From NCBI GenBank assembly GCA_964522665.1, contig CAZFVY010000188.1, forward strand, positions 1 to 5,968: 5,968 bases of DNA, in the 5' to 3' direction. The position numbers and the translations under genes are program-made. The notes under the pieces were generated by a model. It was not told the origin of the DNA. It did no database searches and worked only from the letters and a program-made list of their open reading frames with translations. Of this stretch, positions 5,426 through 5,968 are shown in pieces. Position 1 is the first letter of the stretch. Each line of letters opens with the position of its first letter. The DNA is from CAZFVY01 sp964522665. GTDB lineage: Bacteria; Verrucomicrobiota; Verrucomicrobiia; Limisphaerales; CAZFVY01.

Positions 5426-5968
5426 ATGGCGAAATATAAATTGGAATACATTTGGCTCGACGGTTACGAACCCGTCGCAAACCTCCGTGGCAAAACCCAG
5501 GTCAAGGAATTCGACGCTTTTCCCAAGCTCGACCAACTCCCGATGTGGGGCTTTGACGGAAGTTCAACCCGGCAGGCCGAAGGACACAACTCGGACTGCA
5601 TGCTCAAGCCGGTCGCTTCCTACCCGGACCCCACCAAGAAAAACGGCGTCCTGGTGCTGTGCGAAGTCATGATGCCCGACGGCAAGACCCCGCATCCCTC
5701 GAACGGACGCGCGACCATCATGGACGACCCGGACACCTGGTTCGGTTTCGAACAGGAATACTTCCTCTTCAAGGATGGCGCCCCGCTCGGCTTTCCCAAG
5801 GGTGGCGGCTTCCCGCCCCCGCAGGGCAAGTACTACACGGGCGTCGGCTACGATAGCGTCGGCGACATCGCCCGTGAGATCGTGGACACCCACCTGGAAC
5901 TTTGCCTCGAATGCGGCATCAACCACGAAGGCATCAACGCCGAAGTGGCCAAGGGCCAGTGGGAATTC
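5426..5968 (+). CDS. glnII: Glutamine synthetase, beta-grasp/type II-like (3' end missing)
   Basis: The first 181 codons are present; the frame is open to the window edge. The family is usually about 330-360 residues, so roughly half is visible. The enzyme condenses ammonium with glutamate using ATP, in the cytoplasm, to make glutamine. The beta-grasp N-terminal domain occupies about residues 1-85 and contains WGFDGSST at 41-48. The catalytic domain begins near 100: FGFEQEYFLF (106-115) carries the metal-binding glutamates E109 and E111, GYDSVGDIAREI lies at 141-152, and GINHEGINAEVAKGQWEF (164-181) is the conserved glutamate-site strand that corresponds to the GxNAEVxPGQWEFQ signature of eukaryotic and GlnII enzymes. 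This separates it from the longer bacterial GlnA (type I). The ATG gives the expected N-terminus; no clear Shine-Dalgarno site precedes it (CTCTAAAGAC). It is divergent from the isomerase gene. The family call is very firm; the symbol glnII is by type rather than proven orthology. Confidence 0.95.
   Translation, partial: MAKYKLEYIWLDGYEPVANLRGKTQVKEFDAFPKLDQLPMWGFDGSSTRQAEGHNSDCMLKPVASYPDPTKKNGVLVLCEVMMPDGKTPHPSNGRATIMDDPDTWFGFEQEYFLFKDGAPLGFPKGGGFPPPQGKYYTGVGYDSVGDIAREIVDTHLELCLECGINHEGINAEVAKGQWEF

Overview
The window looks like a piece of a GC-rich Verrucomicrobiota chromosome, with the Pedosphaerales/Limisphaerales group as my best guess. This is an inference from three things: several pseudopilin-like proteins carrying an FTLIE N-terminus and a C-terminal H-X9-DG motif, a beta-grasp (eukaryote-like, type II) glutamine synthetase, and GC-rich, stop-poor repeat DNA between genes. 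No phage gene, transposase, rRNA, tRNA or CRISPR array was found.

Layout. (1) 1-1587: two plus-strand pseudopilin-like genes 33 bp apart and probably co-transcribed; the first has lost its start to the window edge. (2) 1588-2209: a gene-free block holding a mosaic of GC-rich direct repeats (block A). (3) 2210-3171: a possible promoter, a clear ribosome binding site and a third pseudopilin-like gene, a close paralogue of the first. (4) 3172-3751: a second mosaic of the same repeats in the same orientation (block B), including a 111-bp unit in tandem and a 51-bp unit in tandem. (5) 3752-4816, minus strand: an exported SurA/PrsA-like parvulin-type peptidyl-prolyl isomerase. (6) 4817-5425: a 609-bp divergent intergenic region with several inverted repeats and a small AT-rich island. 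(7) 5426-5968: the first 181 codons of a glutamine synthetase that continues past the window.

How the parts relate. The three pseudopilin-like proteins would be processed by a prepilin peptidase and sit in the inner membrane with their C-terminal domains outside it. A periplasmic isomerase nearby could help fold exported proteins, but the opposite strand and intervening repeats argue against shared regulation. Glutamine synthetase is an independent ammonium-assimilation gene.

The least ordinary part is the repeat mosaic on both sides of the third pseudopilin gene. Its parts recur in a fixed grammar: a 35-bp core (five copies), a 76-bp spacer module (three copies), a 28-bp hairpin module (three copies) and a ~130-bp tail (three copies). 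With two paralogous genes nearby, this suggests repeat-associated duplication or shuffling of gene cassettes.
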